64,000 nucleotides of DNA from Bathynomus jamesi (taxonomy: Eukaryota > Arthropoda > Malacostraca > Isopoda > Cirolanidae): contig JAJOZX010012282.1 in assembly GCA_023014485.1 (NCBI GenBank), positions 1 through 64,000 on the forward strand. Direction: 5' to 3'. A model generated the notes under the pieces. The model was not told the origin of the DNA, ran no database searches, and saw only the letters and a list, made by a program, of their open reading frames with translations. Position numbers and translations under genes: made by a program. Below, in pieces: positions 55,058 through 64,000 of the stretch. Within the stretch, counting starts at the first letter, position 1. The number at the start of each line of letters is the position of its first letter.

Positions 55058-55228
55058 CGATCAACCAACAAACAAAAAGGACGCTGGTGGCAGTGGCGTA
55101 GCTAAAGTTTGTGCCGCCCGGGGCGGTCCTTTAGTTTGCCGCCCCCCTGAAACACAACACAATACACATAACAAACATACTTAAACAAAAAGTGAAAACG
55201 ACGTATAGAAAAAAACCTGTGAAAAATA

Positions 55229-55627
55229 TTAGGACAACATGTTTACTTCTGAAGTGAAAAAATTAACTACAACATTCGACACAGTTATTTTTCTTGTTTT
55301 TCTGTTAGCAAAATCTTCGATGACATTGTCGAAGTCTATTTCGTCTGTCAATTGTTGTTCTATAGACAGTATGGCAAGATTTCTCAACCGCAAGGTGCTC
55401 ATAGTAGATCTTAGGTAATTCTTTATCAGTTTTAGTTTAGAAAAACTCCTCTCACAGCTAGCAACACTAACAGCAATTGTGAGAAAAATCCGCAGCAGTA
55501 TTACAATATTTGGAACCGAGTTAGTAACTCGGTTCCAAATATTGTAATACTGCTGCGGATTAGTGGTAAAGTATAATCTTGGTAACTCGGAGTTACCAAG
55601 ATTATACTTTACAACTAATACCAGCAT
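55229..55627 (-). pseudogene. hAT transposase C-terminal fragment
   Basis: The minus-strand frame has CERSFSKLKLIKNYLRSTM, then RLRNLAILSIEQQL, the hAT dimerisation block of the Ac/zinc-finger-MYM-associated type. The upstream part of the frame translates through the palindromes at 55488-55613 and is not original protein sequence. Confidence 0.88.
55488..55613. repeat. Two adjacent perfect palindromes
   Basis: Palindrome 1 (55488-55561) has arms of about 36 bp meeting at GTTAGTAAC. Palindrome 2 (about 55566-55613) has arms of about 22 bp around GG. The second shares the GGTAACTCGG motif with the first, as if synthesis switched strand more than once. Confidence 0.88.
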
Positions 55628-56240
55628 ATTAGTTTTGATATTGATTATTTATAAATATTAAACGTATATTTATAGATTATAACGTATTTACAGAACTTTA
55701 TGGGTTATTTCCCTTTTTAATGAAATAAATGCATTTATACCAATGCTATTATTAATTAAGCACAACTGAGCGCTTAAATAGGTATGATGGTCAATAAGGC
55801 CATCTTCAAGGGAACACAATCCTTACCATTGTCGGAAATTAGCGAAGTAAGCAGTGTTTTCGTGGAAAAATAAAATTGTGTCTGGCGTCTTGTATCCTTC
55901 TACTGTCCCGACATAAAAAAAAACCTTTTTTTTCATTGCAGTAGACCAAAAGTGCCGCCCCTCAAAAAGTGCCGCCCGGGGCGGACCGCCCCCTCCGCCC
56001 CCCTATAGCTACGCTAGTGGCTGGTGGAAAAAAGCCGGGGAACAAGGTATTTGAAGGAATAACGGCATGGCAAACGAAGGGGCTTGAAAACAGAAAAAGA
56101 TCTCCACCAGCAAGTATGCTCTCAAAAATTAAGCGATTAGAAGAAAGACCAAGAAGAAATCAGGACTTATCTAATAACACTCAGTAAGTGAACAATTGTA
56201 TTTCTAAACCCGTTTAGTGATAACATATATAAACTAGGTC

Positions 56241-56858
56241 CAGGGCCGGCCCTAGGATTGCTGGCGCCCCGGGCAAGCTGAACTTCGGCGCCCTTACAAG
56301 TATAATTTTAAAATTTGTTCACAATGAGGAAAAACTACAAATGTAGGAATAAAGAGTTTATTACAATTAACGATATTCACTCAAAGTACAACTAAACATT
56401 CTCAAAATGGAACCATGTATGAAAATATGAGAGACAGTGTTGCCACTTTTGTCTGAGGTAAATCCACAAAAAAATGTAAAAATTCCACAAAGTGGCAACA
56501 CTGATGAGATATTAAAGGATGGCAGCGCTGCCAGGCGTATGTAATTTGTGCTCAACGCTCACCTACGCGGCCACATCAACCCATGTGACATGTCATCCCA
56601 TGTCGGGCCAAGCTGACCTTAGCTTTACTGGTAGTCTGGTACTAATGCTATTGGCTAATATAATGTCATAATCCTTGAAAATTTGACTCCACATCAGGAA
56701 ATTTTCACATTTGACTCTTTTATTTCATTTTATTTTATTTATTTATTTTTATATTTTTCCCTTTGTATTTGGAAGATCCCAAACACATGACGTGGCGCCC
56801 CTTAGCACGTGGCGCCCCGGGCAACTACCCGAGTTGCCGGTACCTTGAGCCGGCCCTG
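56241..56858. mobile_element. hAT-type MITE, 8-bp TSD ACTAGGTC
   Basis: Ends CAGGGCCGGCCCTAGG and, reversed, CAGGGCCGGCTCAAGG. ACTAGGTC at 56233-56240 and 56859-56866. GGCGCCCCGGGCAA repeats lie near both ends. No coding sequence. It contains a smaller MITE. Confidence 0.92.
56435..56503. mobile_element. 69-bp hAT-type MITE nested in another MITE
   Basis: The ends CAGTGTTGCCACTTTTGT and, reversed, CAGTGTTGCCACTTTGT leave only about 34 bp between them. Flanks ATGAGAGA and ATGAGATA match at 7 of 8 positions as a TSD. Confidence 0.82.
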
Positions 56859-57036
56859 ACTAGGTCCAGTTAAATTAGGCCCACAGTGTGGTCTACGACC
56901 TAGCATCAACTCATAGCTTAACAAAGGCTAAGGTAAATTACCCTAACCTAATTTGGTGAGGAATCCTACTGTGGACTTCAATTTACTCTGCCCGCTCTGG
57001 ACCATTTCCGAAATCTCTGGGCTGACCCCTACACAG

Positions 57037-58213
57037 AGGCGTACCGAAGGGGAGGGCGACAGGGACGATCGCCCACCCCTTGAACTAATAAATTATTAGC
57101 TCAACAACAACAGGATGAGAATGAAAGCGAAAAAATTTCGCCGCCTTCGGCGCTAGCTCTTGTCTCCCCTACTACTAAAAATCTAAAATGGTATGGAAAA
57201 CTGATGAGTGGGTAGTTGGGAGGTAACGAAAATGGTTCACTGAGTAGGTAGGTAGTTAATCTAACAATTATTAAATTCCTTTTATGTCAATAACTGGGTG
57301 GATGAAACCAATTGGTTGCTCACCAGAGTTATTCTCCACACTAGTATTTATATACTGTGTGACAAGAGCGTGCTCGGTAATAGATATACATTACCGATCA
57401 ACCAACCAAAAAAAAGACCAAGGAGACGCTGGTGGAAAAAGCCCCGCGAAAAAGAGAACAAGGAGAACGAAAACGAGGAACGGGGCGACAAGACGGAACG
57501 AGAGGAGGGAGAAGGACAGACAACGAAAAACGATCCCCACCAGCAAGTACGCTCTCAACAATTAAACAAATAAAGAGAAAAGGGACTCTAATAACTAGCA
57601 GTAAGTGACTAATTGTGTTTTTAACCCAGTTAGAATTAAATGCATTAAATTAAGCTCGGTCAGACAAATTAGGCCTACATTGTGGCCTAAGGCCTAACAT
57701 TAACTCATAGCTTAACAAAGGTGAAGGTAGATTGCCCTAACCTAATTTGGTGAGGAATCCTACTTGGACCTCAATTTATCTGCCCGCTCTGGACCATTTC
57801 CAGAATCTCTAGGCTGACCCCTACAGGGCTAGACTTAATCTACTCTATAGTTAGACTGGAGATATAAGGGGTGGGTTAATTGTGGACCAATTCATACAGA
57901 GCATTTTTCACAATGGCTTAGGATCCCGAAAACTCTTAATCCGAATCTTAATACAAATCTGAGCATCCTAATTGCGGTTTGCATTGAATATTATGTTACT
58001 AATCAGTTTTTTATAATAATTTATATATTTTTTATAATATAATTTTTATATTTTTATTCATAATGTGTCTTAGCAGTAGCAAGTTAATCATCTCTAACTG
58101 AACGATAAGCTCATGATGAACGTACATAAAAATTATTTATCTCTATTTCACTTATACTTCTACGATTAGTTTCAAGTTCGCCCCCACCCCTTGCCAAATT
58201 TCTGGGTACGCCC
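57037..58213. mobile_element. hAT-type element containing a solo BEL LTR
   Basis: The left end CAGAGGCGTACC and the reversed right end CAGGGGCGTACC are alike over 12 bp, with GC-rich sub-terminal text on both sides. Flanks CCCCTACA (57029-57036) and CCTCTACA (58214-58221) match at 7 of 8 positions. The LTR of the surrounding BEL element continues on both sides. No transposase frame is seen. Confidence 0.75.
57192..57911 (+). repeat. Solo LTR of the second BEL family, 5-bp TSD AATGG
   Basis: It starts TATGGAAAACTGATGAG and ends GCATTTTTCAC, flanked by AATGG (57187-57191 and 57912-57916). It matches the split LTR at 54658-58315 but is intact (720 bp). A solo LTR implies that the body of that element was lost by recombination between its LTRs. 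Confidence 0.87.
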
Positions 58214-58383
58214 CTGCCTCTACAAGGCTAGGCTAGGCTTAACCTACTCTACAGTTAGACTGGAGGTGTTAGCGGTGGGTTAATTGGGGACCAATTCATA
58301 CAGAGCATTTTTCACAGTAACCTTTGGTTTGCTTCCGCCCGAATTGTTCATTCTGACGAAGGTCACGCTTTTCACTCCACCTT

Positions 58384-58460
58384 AGACCTGCAGTTCGTGG
58401 AATCCGAACCACGCCCCACCAGCAGCCCAGCGTCTTAACTACTAGGCCACCCAAGGACCC
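58384..58460 (-). tRNA. tRNA-like SINE head
   Basis: The minus strand reads GGTGGCCTAGTAGTTAAGAC (A box) and GTGGTTCGGATTCCAC (B box in a paired T-arm). The anticodon stem is poor. This type of tRNA-derived head is usual for arthropod SINEs; no clear SINE tail was found. Confidence 0.5.
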
Positions 58461-58523
58461 CATTTATCTACCAACCATTTCTTTGTGTGGAAGGATGAAC
58501 AGCTGGGTTTTGCTGCGCGCCGG

Positions 58524-58598
58524 TTGCCATCACCGGGTCTCGATCCCGGGCCGATGGATTCGTAATCAGCGACGCTAACCATTACACCATCGAGGCGC
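58524..58598 (-). tRNA. tRNA-like sequence, probably pseudogene or SINE head
   Basis: The minus strand starts GCGCCTCGATGGTGTAATGG (A box) and has T-arm CCGGG-ATCGAGA-CCCGG. The nominal anticodon loop TTACGAA (ACG, Arg) has only a weakly paired stem, and the acceptor strands do not pair, so it is not a functional tRNA. Confidence 0.5.
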
Positions 58599-58783
58599 AA
58601 TATGTTCAATATATTAATTTATGAGGAGTATTTGAAATACAAAAGTCAACAAGCTTAAACTATGCCATTGTTTGATATTGTTACATTTAATTTTGTCATT
58701 TCATTTTGGTTATGGGAAAATGGTGAGACTCATCATTACTTTTGTGGGAAACAGTGTATGAAATGTACTGAGTCAAGTATGAA

Positions 58784-58787
<4 letters not shown>

Positions 58788-58856
<69 letters not shown>
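58788..58856. repeat. (AT)n microsatellite
   Basis: AT repeat bordering the left Penelope end. Confidence 0.95.
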
Positions 58857-58861
<5 letters not shown>

Positions 58862-58934
58862 ATTATTTCACGAAGGTAACACGTGAAAAATATTTATGAT
58901 GAATAAAACCACGAAGGAAAGGAAACACAAAAAT

Positions 58935-58974
58935 GTGCTCAAGCGCTTTCGTCTAATGACATCCTCAGGAACAC
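58935..58974 (-). ncRNA. Minimal hammerhead ribozyme, left end of the Penelope pair
   Basis: It has the same 40-nt layout as 38235-38274 on the minus strand, with all core positions kept. Confidence 0.75.
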
Positions 58975-59053
58975 TGAAGTACATAAAAGGTTACGGCCTA
59001 TATATAGGTTACAGAAAGAAAAAAAAAAATAAATAAATAACATACATACACCA

Positions 59054-59089
<36 letters not shown>

Positions 59090-59096
59090 CATATCT

Positions 59097-59147
<51 letters not shown>

Positions 59148-59420
59148 AAACAGAGAAGTAAAATAAAAATTAAAAATTAGAGATTAACAAAGAGGCAAAC
59201 AGATTTGTAAGGAAAATATCGATTTTTAGCACAAGATCAATGAATTATAAAAATACAAATTTATACTGGAAATCTGCCCGGGTTTTAACACTTTGCCTTT
59301 TAGAGTCAAGTTTCGATATATATAAAAATAAAATGAAGATTAAAAGTTAATAAAGTAGCGTACAAGTTTACCAAAGATTTTGCGTCCTACCCTTTTTATC
59401 TAAATTTGTTTTGAAGGAAT

Positions 59421-60044
59421 TCAAACAACAGGATCGAGTTGAAAAAGACCTTTGCTTATGTCGAAGTTATTTGAAAGTTGGATAATGGCAGACTCAAGAA
59501 TATTTCTATTGACAATGTTGCTAGAATGAAATAAAACTGAAGCATTATTCCAATCAATACAGTGGGATAACTCTGACAAATGGACAAAAAGAGCACTGGA
59601 CAACTGTCCTGTTCTAACGGAATATTGATGCTGTTTTATACGTGTGTGCAAATCCTTTCCCGTCTGACCTATGTAAAAGGAATCACATTGTTTACACCCA
59701 ATTTTATAGATAATGCCTGAATTATTGGTAGGGCTATTTTTTACTATGATATTTTTCACAATATTGTTATATGAAAATACTACATTAATATCCAAAAGTT
59801 TAAGTACATTAGCAATGCCTAAAAAGCCCGGGAAAAATGGAAGTACTAAAATATTTTTTGACAAAGTACTAGTGTTATTATTGACACGATAGAAAGTTCG
59901 TTTTGCCTTGTTGAGACAAGATTCCATAAACGCAGATGGGTAACAGATCACTTCCAATACCGTTGATTTTTTCCAATTCGGCATCGATGTATTCCTTAGG
60001 ATCGCCAGTCCGGAATACATCGATGCCGAATTGGAAAAAATCAA
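59421..60044 (-). pseudogene. Penelope family 1 GIY-YIG fragment, left half
   Basis: The open frame covers CYPSAFMESCLNKAKRTF to NNFDISKGLFQLDPVV, including IYKIGCKQCDSFYIGQTGKD. The first residues (59995-60044) come from the inverted other half and are not original protein. Confidence 0.85.
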
Positions 60045-60640
60045 CGGTATTGGAAGTGATCTGTGTTACCCATCTGCGTTTATGGAATCTTGTCTCAACA
60101 AGGCAAAACGAACTTTCTATCGTGTCAATAATAACACTCGTACTTTGTCAAAAATATTTTAGTACTTCCATTTTTCCCGAGCTTTTTAGGCATTGCTAAT
60201 GTACTTAAACTTTTGGATATTAATGTAGTATTTTCATATAACAATATTGTGAAAAATATCATAGTAAAAAATAGTCCTACCAATAATTCAGGCATTATCT
60301 ATAAAATTGGGTGTAAACAATGTGATTCCTTTTACATAGGTCAGACGGGAAAGGATTTGCACACACGTATAAAACAGCATCAATATTCCGTTAGAACAGG
60401 ACAGTTGTCCAGTGCTCTTTTTGTCCATTTGTCAGAGTTATCCCACTGTATTGATTGAATAATGCTTCAGTTTTATTTCATTCTAGCAACATTGTCAATA
60501 GAAATATTCTTGAGTCTGCCATTATCCAACTTTCAAATAACTTCAACATAAGCAAAGGTCTTTTTTCAACTCGATCCTGTTTGTTTTGAATTCCTTCAAA
60601 ACAAATTTAGATAAAAAGGGTAGGACGCAAAATCTTTGGT
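60012..60640 (+). pseudogene. Penelope family 1 GIY-YIG fragment, right half
   Basis: It is the same protein part as the left half. It is broken by single-base losses near 60152 (AAAAATATT run) and near 60458 (after HCID), and a change near 60565. The open core 60213-60458 holds YKIGCKQCDSFYIGQTG. Confidence 0.83.
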
Positions 60641-60872
60641 AAACTTGTACGCTACTTTATTAACTTTTAATCTTCATTTTATTTTTATATATATCGAAAC
60701 TTGACTCTAAAAGGCAAAGTGTTAAAACCCGGGCAGATTTCCAGTATAAATTTGTATTTTTATAATTCATTTGATCTTGTGCTAAAAATCGATATTTTTC
60801 CTTACAAATCTGTTTGCCTCTTTGTTAATCCTCTAATTTTTAATTTTTAATTTTTATTTTTACTTCTCCGTT

Positions 60873-60912
<40 letters not shown>

Positions 60913-61035
60913 AGATATGTATGTATATATATTATATATATATATATATGTTTGTGTGTATGTATGTTATTTATTTATTTATTTTTTTTTTCTTTCTGTA
61001 ACCTATATATAGGCCGTAACCTTTTATGTACTTCA

Positions 61036-61074
61036 GTGTTCCTGAGGATGTCATTAGACGAAGCGCTTGAGCAC
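61036..61074 (+). ncRNA. Hammerhead motif with a deleted core A, right end of the Penelope pair
   Basis: Layout as at 38235-38274, but the invariant GAAA reads GAA (61060-61062) before GCGC. One A of the core is missing, so self-cleavage is probably lost here. Confidence 0.65.
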
Positions 61075-61107
61075 CTGTTTGTGTTTCCTTTCCTTCGTGG
61101 TTTTATT

Positions 61108-61149
<42 letters not shown>

Positions 61150-61155
<6 letters not shown>

Positions 61156-61527
61156 CCTATTCAAAGGAGTGACATAACGAAGGAGTGACATAACAAAGGA
61201 GTGACAATCGGAGATAAAATTTAAAGGAGTGACACGAAAATACCAACAAAGAAGAAGAAAGAACAAATCCAGAGGGAAGAGAGGCTTGCAACTGTTAGGT
61301 TAGGTTAGGTTAGGTTAGGTTAGGTTTCTAGTTTTTGAAATAAAATCTTAATTTTAACAATTCTAACAAATTTTGTTTTTTTTAAATAAAATTTTAATAA
61401 TTATACTCCTTTGAATTTTATCTCCGATTTGTCACTCCTTTGTTATGTCACTCCTTCGTTACGGTATTTATGTCACTCCTTTGTTATGTCACTCCTTTGA
61501 AATGTCACTCCTTCGATACAGACCCAT
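61150..61527. mobile_element. Fold-back element with AAGGAGTGACA iterons and TTAGG repeats
   Basis: The left arm (61150-61235) has four AAGGAGTGACA-type iterons. The right arm (61400-61527) has five or six in inverted orientation, including GTCACTCCTTTGTTATGTCA. The GGAGATAAAATT block is also mirrored. AT repeats flank both ends. No coding sequence. The unpaired centre carries the TTAGG run. Confidence 0.75.
61295..61324. repeat. Interstitial (TTAGG)6, arthropod telomere-type repeat
   Basis: Six perfect TTAGG units, followed by TTTCTAG. Confidence 0.95.
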
Positions 61528-61554
61528 ATATATATATATAATATATATATATAA

Positions 61555-62270
61555 TATAGCCAATTCCTGGCAATGCCATTAGAAAACTCTGACAAAATTT
61601 TGTCTCTCAATACCTGGCAATAGCGTTTTCCATTCATCGTATCTCTTGGTATCTCAAAAGAAACGAGTCCAGAATAACGAAAGCACTTGCCCAAACTAAT
61701 AGTGTTGCCGTTTTAACGGGTTTACCAATCGTATTTTGGGAATTTGTTTCGTCCAGTAGTGAACGTTGTATTTGTTTCTTTTACTTGTTGAACATTCATC
61801 TGAAAATTTGATCTTTCGAACGAAATCTGAGTCACTGTTGAACTTTTGTCTCATTGTTTCAGCAAACTGCAGCTGTCTATCAGAATCATCATCGTATATG
61901 AGCTGAGAGTAAGTGGTTTATAATCGTGGTACCCCTGTGATGTCAATATTTTTGCTACTGAATATGTGGAATACCCAATTCCTCTCCGACTTTTCCCGTT
62001 GAAGTTGTTGGATCGATTAGAAACTGTTCAAGACATTTTCTTTGTTGTTGTCTCCTGTCGCCGTTACTGGCCTTCTGCTTCTTGAACTATCTTTTACCAG
62101 GCTCTCTGTTTCCAAAAGTTTGAGCTTCCAATATCGAAGAGTGGTTGCATTTGTGGGGGTTTATTATAGTTCTTAAAATAAACGCAAATTTTCTTCACAA
62201 TTATTATGAGAAATAGTTCACGATACAAGATACAATTTTTCTTCATTGCTGTATTCCATCCTTACTGACA
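61555..62270 (-). pseudogene. Decayed Tc1/mariner-superfamily transposase, N-terminal half
   Basis: The minus strand reads MEYSNEEKLYLVSR, then RRPVTATGDNN, IQQLQREKSERNW-type HTH sequence, DSDRQLQFAETMRQKFNSDS and FVRKIKFSDEC (first catalytic Asp), ending near RYDEWKTLLPGI. Stops and frameshifts are frequent, and no second or third catalytic block is seen before the AT repeat. Confidence 0.65.
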
Positions 62271-62464
62271 TGGCGCTGACTGGGGCTAGGGCCGATGGCC
62301 TAGGACCTTCCTCTTCTAGCCTAGGGTCATTCCTGACCTTATATAGTTGCTTTGAAAAGTATTGCAAACACTGCAGTGATATTTTCGGAATTTATTTATT
62401 ATTAAATTATTTGTATGTATAAAATCCTTAAAGACTTCTCTCACCCTGTACATTACATTTAATA

Positions 62465-62610
62465 ATAGTTGCCGCCTGATAGCTGAGTGGTTACGGTGGC
62501 AGACCCTGGGCAGTAAGGCTCTAGCTCGCTCCTGGGTTGGATTGAGTTGACCGCTTACCCTATTACGTAATACTCGGGCTAAAGGTGACCCTTGTGGCAG
62601 ACTCAACCCC
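62465..62610 (+). tRNA. tRNA-derived SINE-like sequence
   Basis: GCCGCCTGATAGCTGAGTGG contains an A box (TAGCTGAGTGGTTACGG); GGGTTGGATTGAG about 45 bp later is a weak B box. It is followed by an unrelated GC-rich body to about 62610. No poly(A) or second copy in this window. Confidence 0.4.
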
Positions 62611-62839
62611 ATATCGTGGAGAAATGAGCTTCCTGGCTTATTTTTCTTTTACATTTTTTATATACAGTATACAATATGCACGTGGATAGAAAGAGAAAAA
62701 AGTTACTTACACTTTGTTATTAATTCTCTAGTATTTGATTACTGAATTCAATTAAGACACTTAACAACAGAAATTTGCATAATTCTTCTAATATATGATT
62801 AAAAGTTAATTAAAGAAAATTTATAAATTATGCTTTATA

Positions 62840-64000
62840 CCGGGTGCGGCAAAAATAACGCCCTTTTTAGTTTATTCTCTTTTATTGAAGGAAATAAATC
62901 AATTACAGCATTTTAAGAGAAATAATAAGGTTTTTAATAAAAATACAGCATTTTAAGAAAAATAATGAGTACTTTCTCAGTAAAAACTAAAAAATAACTG
63001 GAATTTAATTAATTTTGTGGTTGGCTCAATACACCTTAAAAAAATGTGCTCTACATACATAATATTTACTAACCTAATGATCATGTTCAAAATGCTCCCC
63101 TTGGTGTTCAATACAACACTGAACCCTACCAGCAACACTTCTACAAACCTTTTGACACATTTCTACGTTAATTGTAGTAAATTTTTCACGAATTGTTTGT
63201 CTTAATTCAGGAAGTGTTTTCGGTTTGACCTTGTAAACAAGATCTTTCAGTACACCCCACAAGAAAAAGTCAGGTGGTGTTAGGTCTGGCGATCGTGCTG
63301 GCCACTCAATTGCTCCACGTCGTCCTATCCACCTCCCTTCGAAATTTAAATTTAACCATTCCCTAACGAGTAACCCATAGTGGGGTGGCGCACCATCCTG
63401 TTGAAAGTAAATTCCATTCTGATTTCTAACTCTCGGCCAGAATTCAGTTTGCTCCAGTGCACACAATTATGGCGATTGATATGCCCGTTCAATTTGAATG
63501 TTGCCTCATCTGACCACCATATCTTATCAAGAAAGGTCTCATCTTCATTGACTTTATTCAGGAAATTTTCGCAAAACTCTAATCGTCTATCTGCATCTCC
63601 ATCATGCAAGCTCTGTAACACGCGAGGGATGTAAGGCTTCATCTTGTTCTTCTTTAAGAGTCTACGGACACTTCTGTCACTGATACCCAACTCTGTAGAA
63701 AGACGTCTACTGGATTTTTGAGGAGTGTGCAACAATGATTCTCTTAATTCATCGGACTTTTCTAAGGTTGTTGCTGAAACTGGCCTCGCTGATCTTGTGG
63801 CATCACTTACGCTTCCGGTTCTTTCAAATTTCCTAATTAGACTTGTGATATTGCGGCTCTGCACTTGTCGAATGTTAAATTCTTCTGATAAACGAGCGGC
63901 TTTAGCTCCATTGTTATTGTTTTGGTAATAATGTTTAACTGCTTTCACTCTTTGTTCTCTCGTCAATCGCAAGGCCATATTTATTCAGAATTTCTGTAAA
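62840..64000 (-). mobile_element. Tc1/mariner-superfamily transposon, runs off window end
   Basis: The outer end CCGGGTGCGGCAAAAATAAC follows TA at 62838-62839. The transposase is on the minus strand and starts at 63978. The other TIR lies beyond the window. Confidence 0.85.
63074..63978 (-). pseudogene. IS630/mariner-type transposase with internal deletion
   Basis: The start codon is at 63978 (MALRLTREQRVKAVKHYYQN). HTH domains are LSEEFNIRQVQSRNITSLIR and SSRRLSTELGISDRSVRRLL. The first catalytic block is KIWWSDEATFKLNGHINRHN. Then a frame change and a deletion near 63440-63470 follow, and the second frame resumes at YFQQDGAPPHYG (second block) and WIGRRGAIEWPARSPDLTPP (third block). It ends at 63074. 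The conserved stretch between blocks one and two is missing, so it is inactive. Confidence 0.88.

Larger units (their letters stand above)
55091..56019 (-). mobile_element. hAT transposon, deleted, 8-bp TSD GCTGGTGG
   Basis: The ends CAGTGGCGTAGCTA and, reversed, CACTAGCGTAGCTA are 14-bp TIRs with two mismatches. GCTGGTGG lies at 55083-55090 and 56020-56027. GC-rich GCCGCCC motifs occur near both ends. It holds a transposase C-terminus and a pair of palindromes. Confidence 0.92.
49231..58315 (+). mobile_element. Second BEL/Pao element, 5'-truncated, with nested insertions
   Basis: It contains RT (49260-49700), a duplicated segment, RNase H, integrase and a 3' LTR starting TATTGAAAACTGATACG at 54658. 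No 5' LTR or gag is seen; it abuts the older BEL LTR at 49230. Insertions inside it are 52626-53809, 55091-56019, 56241-56858 and 57037-58213. Its LTR is related to, but distinct from, that of the young element. Confidence 0.82.
54658..58315 (+). repeat. 3' LTR of the second BEL/Pao element, split by three insertions
   Basis: LTR text is present at 54658-55090, 56028-56240, 56867-57036 and 58222-58315, in the order seen in the uninterrupted solo LTR at 57192-57911. It ends CATTTTTCAC. It also contains a private 192-bp tandem duplication. Confidence 0.8.
58857..61113. mobile_element. Palindromic pair of Penelope family 1 copies, head to head
   Basis: The two halves (58857-59995 and 60012-61113) are near-perfect inverted repeats around a 16-nt spacer at 59996-60011. 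Each half is the 3' part of the element at 35356-38312, truncated at the same point within ASPEYIDAELEK of the protein. Outer ends are both 3' ends with hammerheads, next to AT repeats. Confidence 0.9.

Noticed and set aside
57284..57573. Arginine-rich frame RRTKTRNGATRRNERREK as a gag nucleocapsid or host gene
   Set aside because: It lies wholly inside a solo LTR, two overlapping frames look equally basic, and the related LTR at 56028-56190 does not keep it.

Overview
This is a eukaryotic, almost certainly arthropod, repeat-rich genomic window. Codon-rich stretches are all transposable-element (TE) remnants, A/T and dinucleotide microsatellites are everywhere, and a short run of the arthropod telomere repeat TTAGG occurs at 61295-61324. 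The TE mix is CR1-like non-LTR elements whose ORF1 carries an SGNH esterase, Penelope-like elements with GIY-YIG and hammerhead ribozymes, BEL/Pao LTR elements, Tc1/mariner and hAT elements. That mix is common in decapod crustacean genomes, but the species is an inference and no complete host gene was recognised.

Layout. 1-18757: head-to-tail array of CR1-like retrotransposons joined through (TC)n tails. The copy at 8371-18757 is interrupted by two DNA transposons with clean terminal inverted repeats (TIRs) and target duplications (TSDs): 11135-14298 and 14943-17404. I cannot assign either to a superfamily with confidence. 18758-26823: an old non-LTR 3' end, a deleted Tc1-like element with perfect TIRs, a second type of non-LTR reverse transcriptase, a tRNA-containing palindrome, and four mariner-type elements or fold-backs. 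26824-30060: the only long stretch without obvious TEs; it holds weak candidates for host exons (28252-28475, 29343-29465, 29587-29766).

30104-34094: fold-back mariner derivatives, an L2/CR1-like RT fragment and part of a BEL/Pao element on the minus strand. 34112-39692: two Penelope-like families, each arranged as an inverted pair with a minimal hammerhead ribozyme near both outer ends. 39716-49230: a young BEL/Pao element (41102-48444, two LTRs of about 778 bp, 5-bp TSD ATAGG). It lacks gag and most of RT, and it is nested in the LTR of an older opposite-strand relative. 49231-58315: a second BEL/Pao element with an 860-bp tandem duplication, interrupted by several hAT-type insertions with 8-bp TSDs, one of which contains a solo LTR and another a 69-bp MITE. 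58316-64000: tRNA-like SINE heads, a palindromic Penelope pair, a fold-back element with TTAGG repeats, and two further mariner-type transposase genes, the last running off the window.

The genes do not form a pathway. They record successive insertions, and the nesting order can be read from the TSDs. Two themes recur. One is snap-back (inverted-duplicate) structure in many unrelated elements. The other is mobilisation of deleted, non-autonomous copies with well preserved ends. All coordinates, TIRs, TSDs and motifs were read by eye; family names rest on remembered motifs, not on a search.
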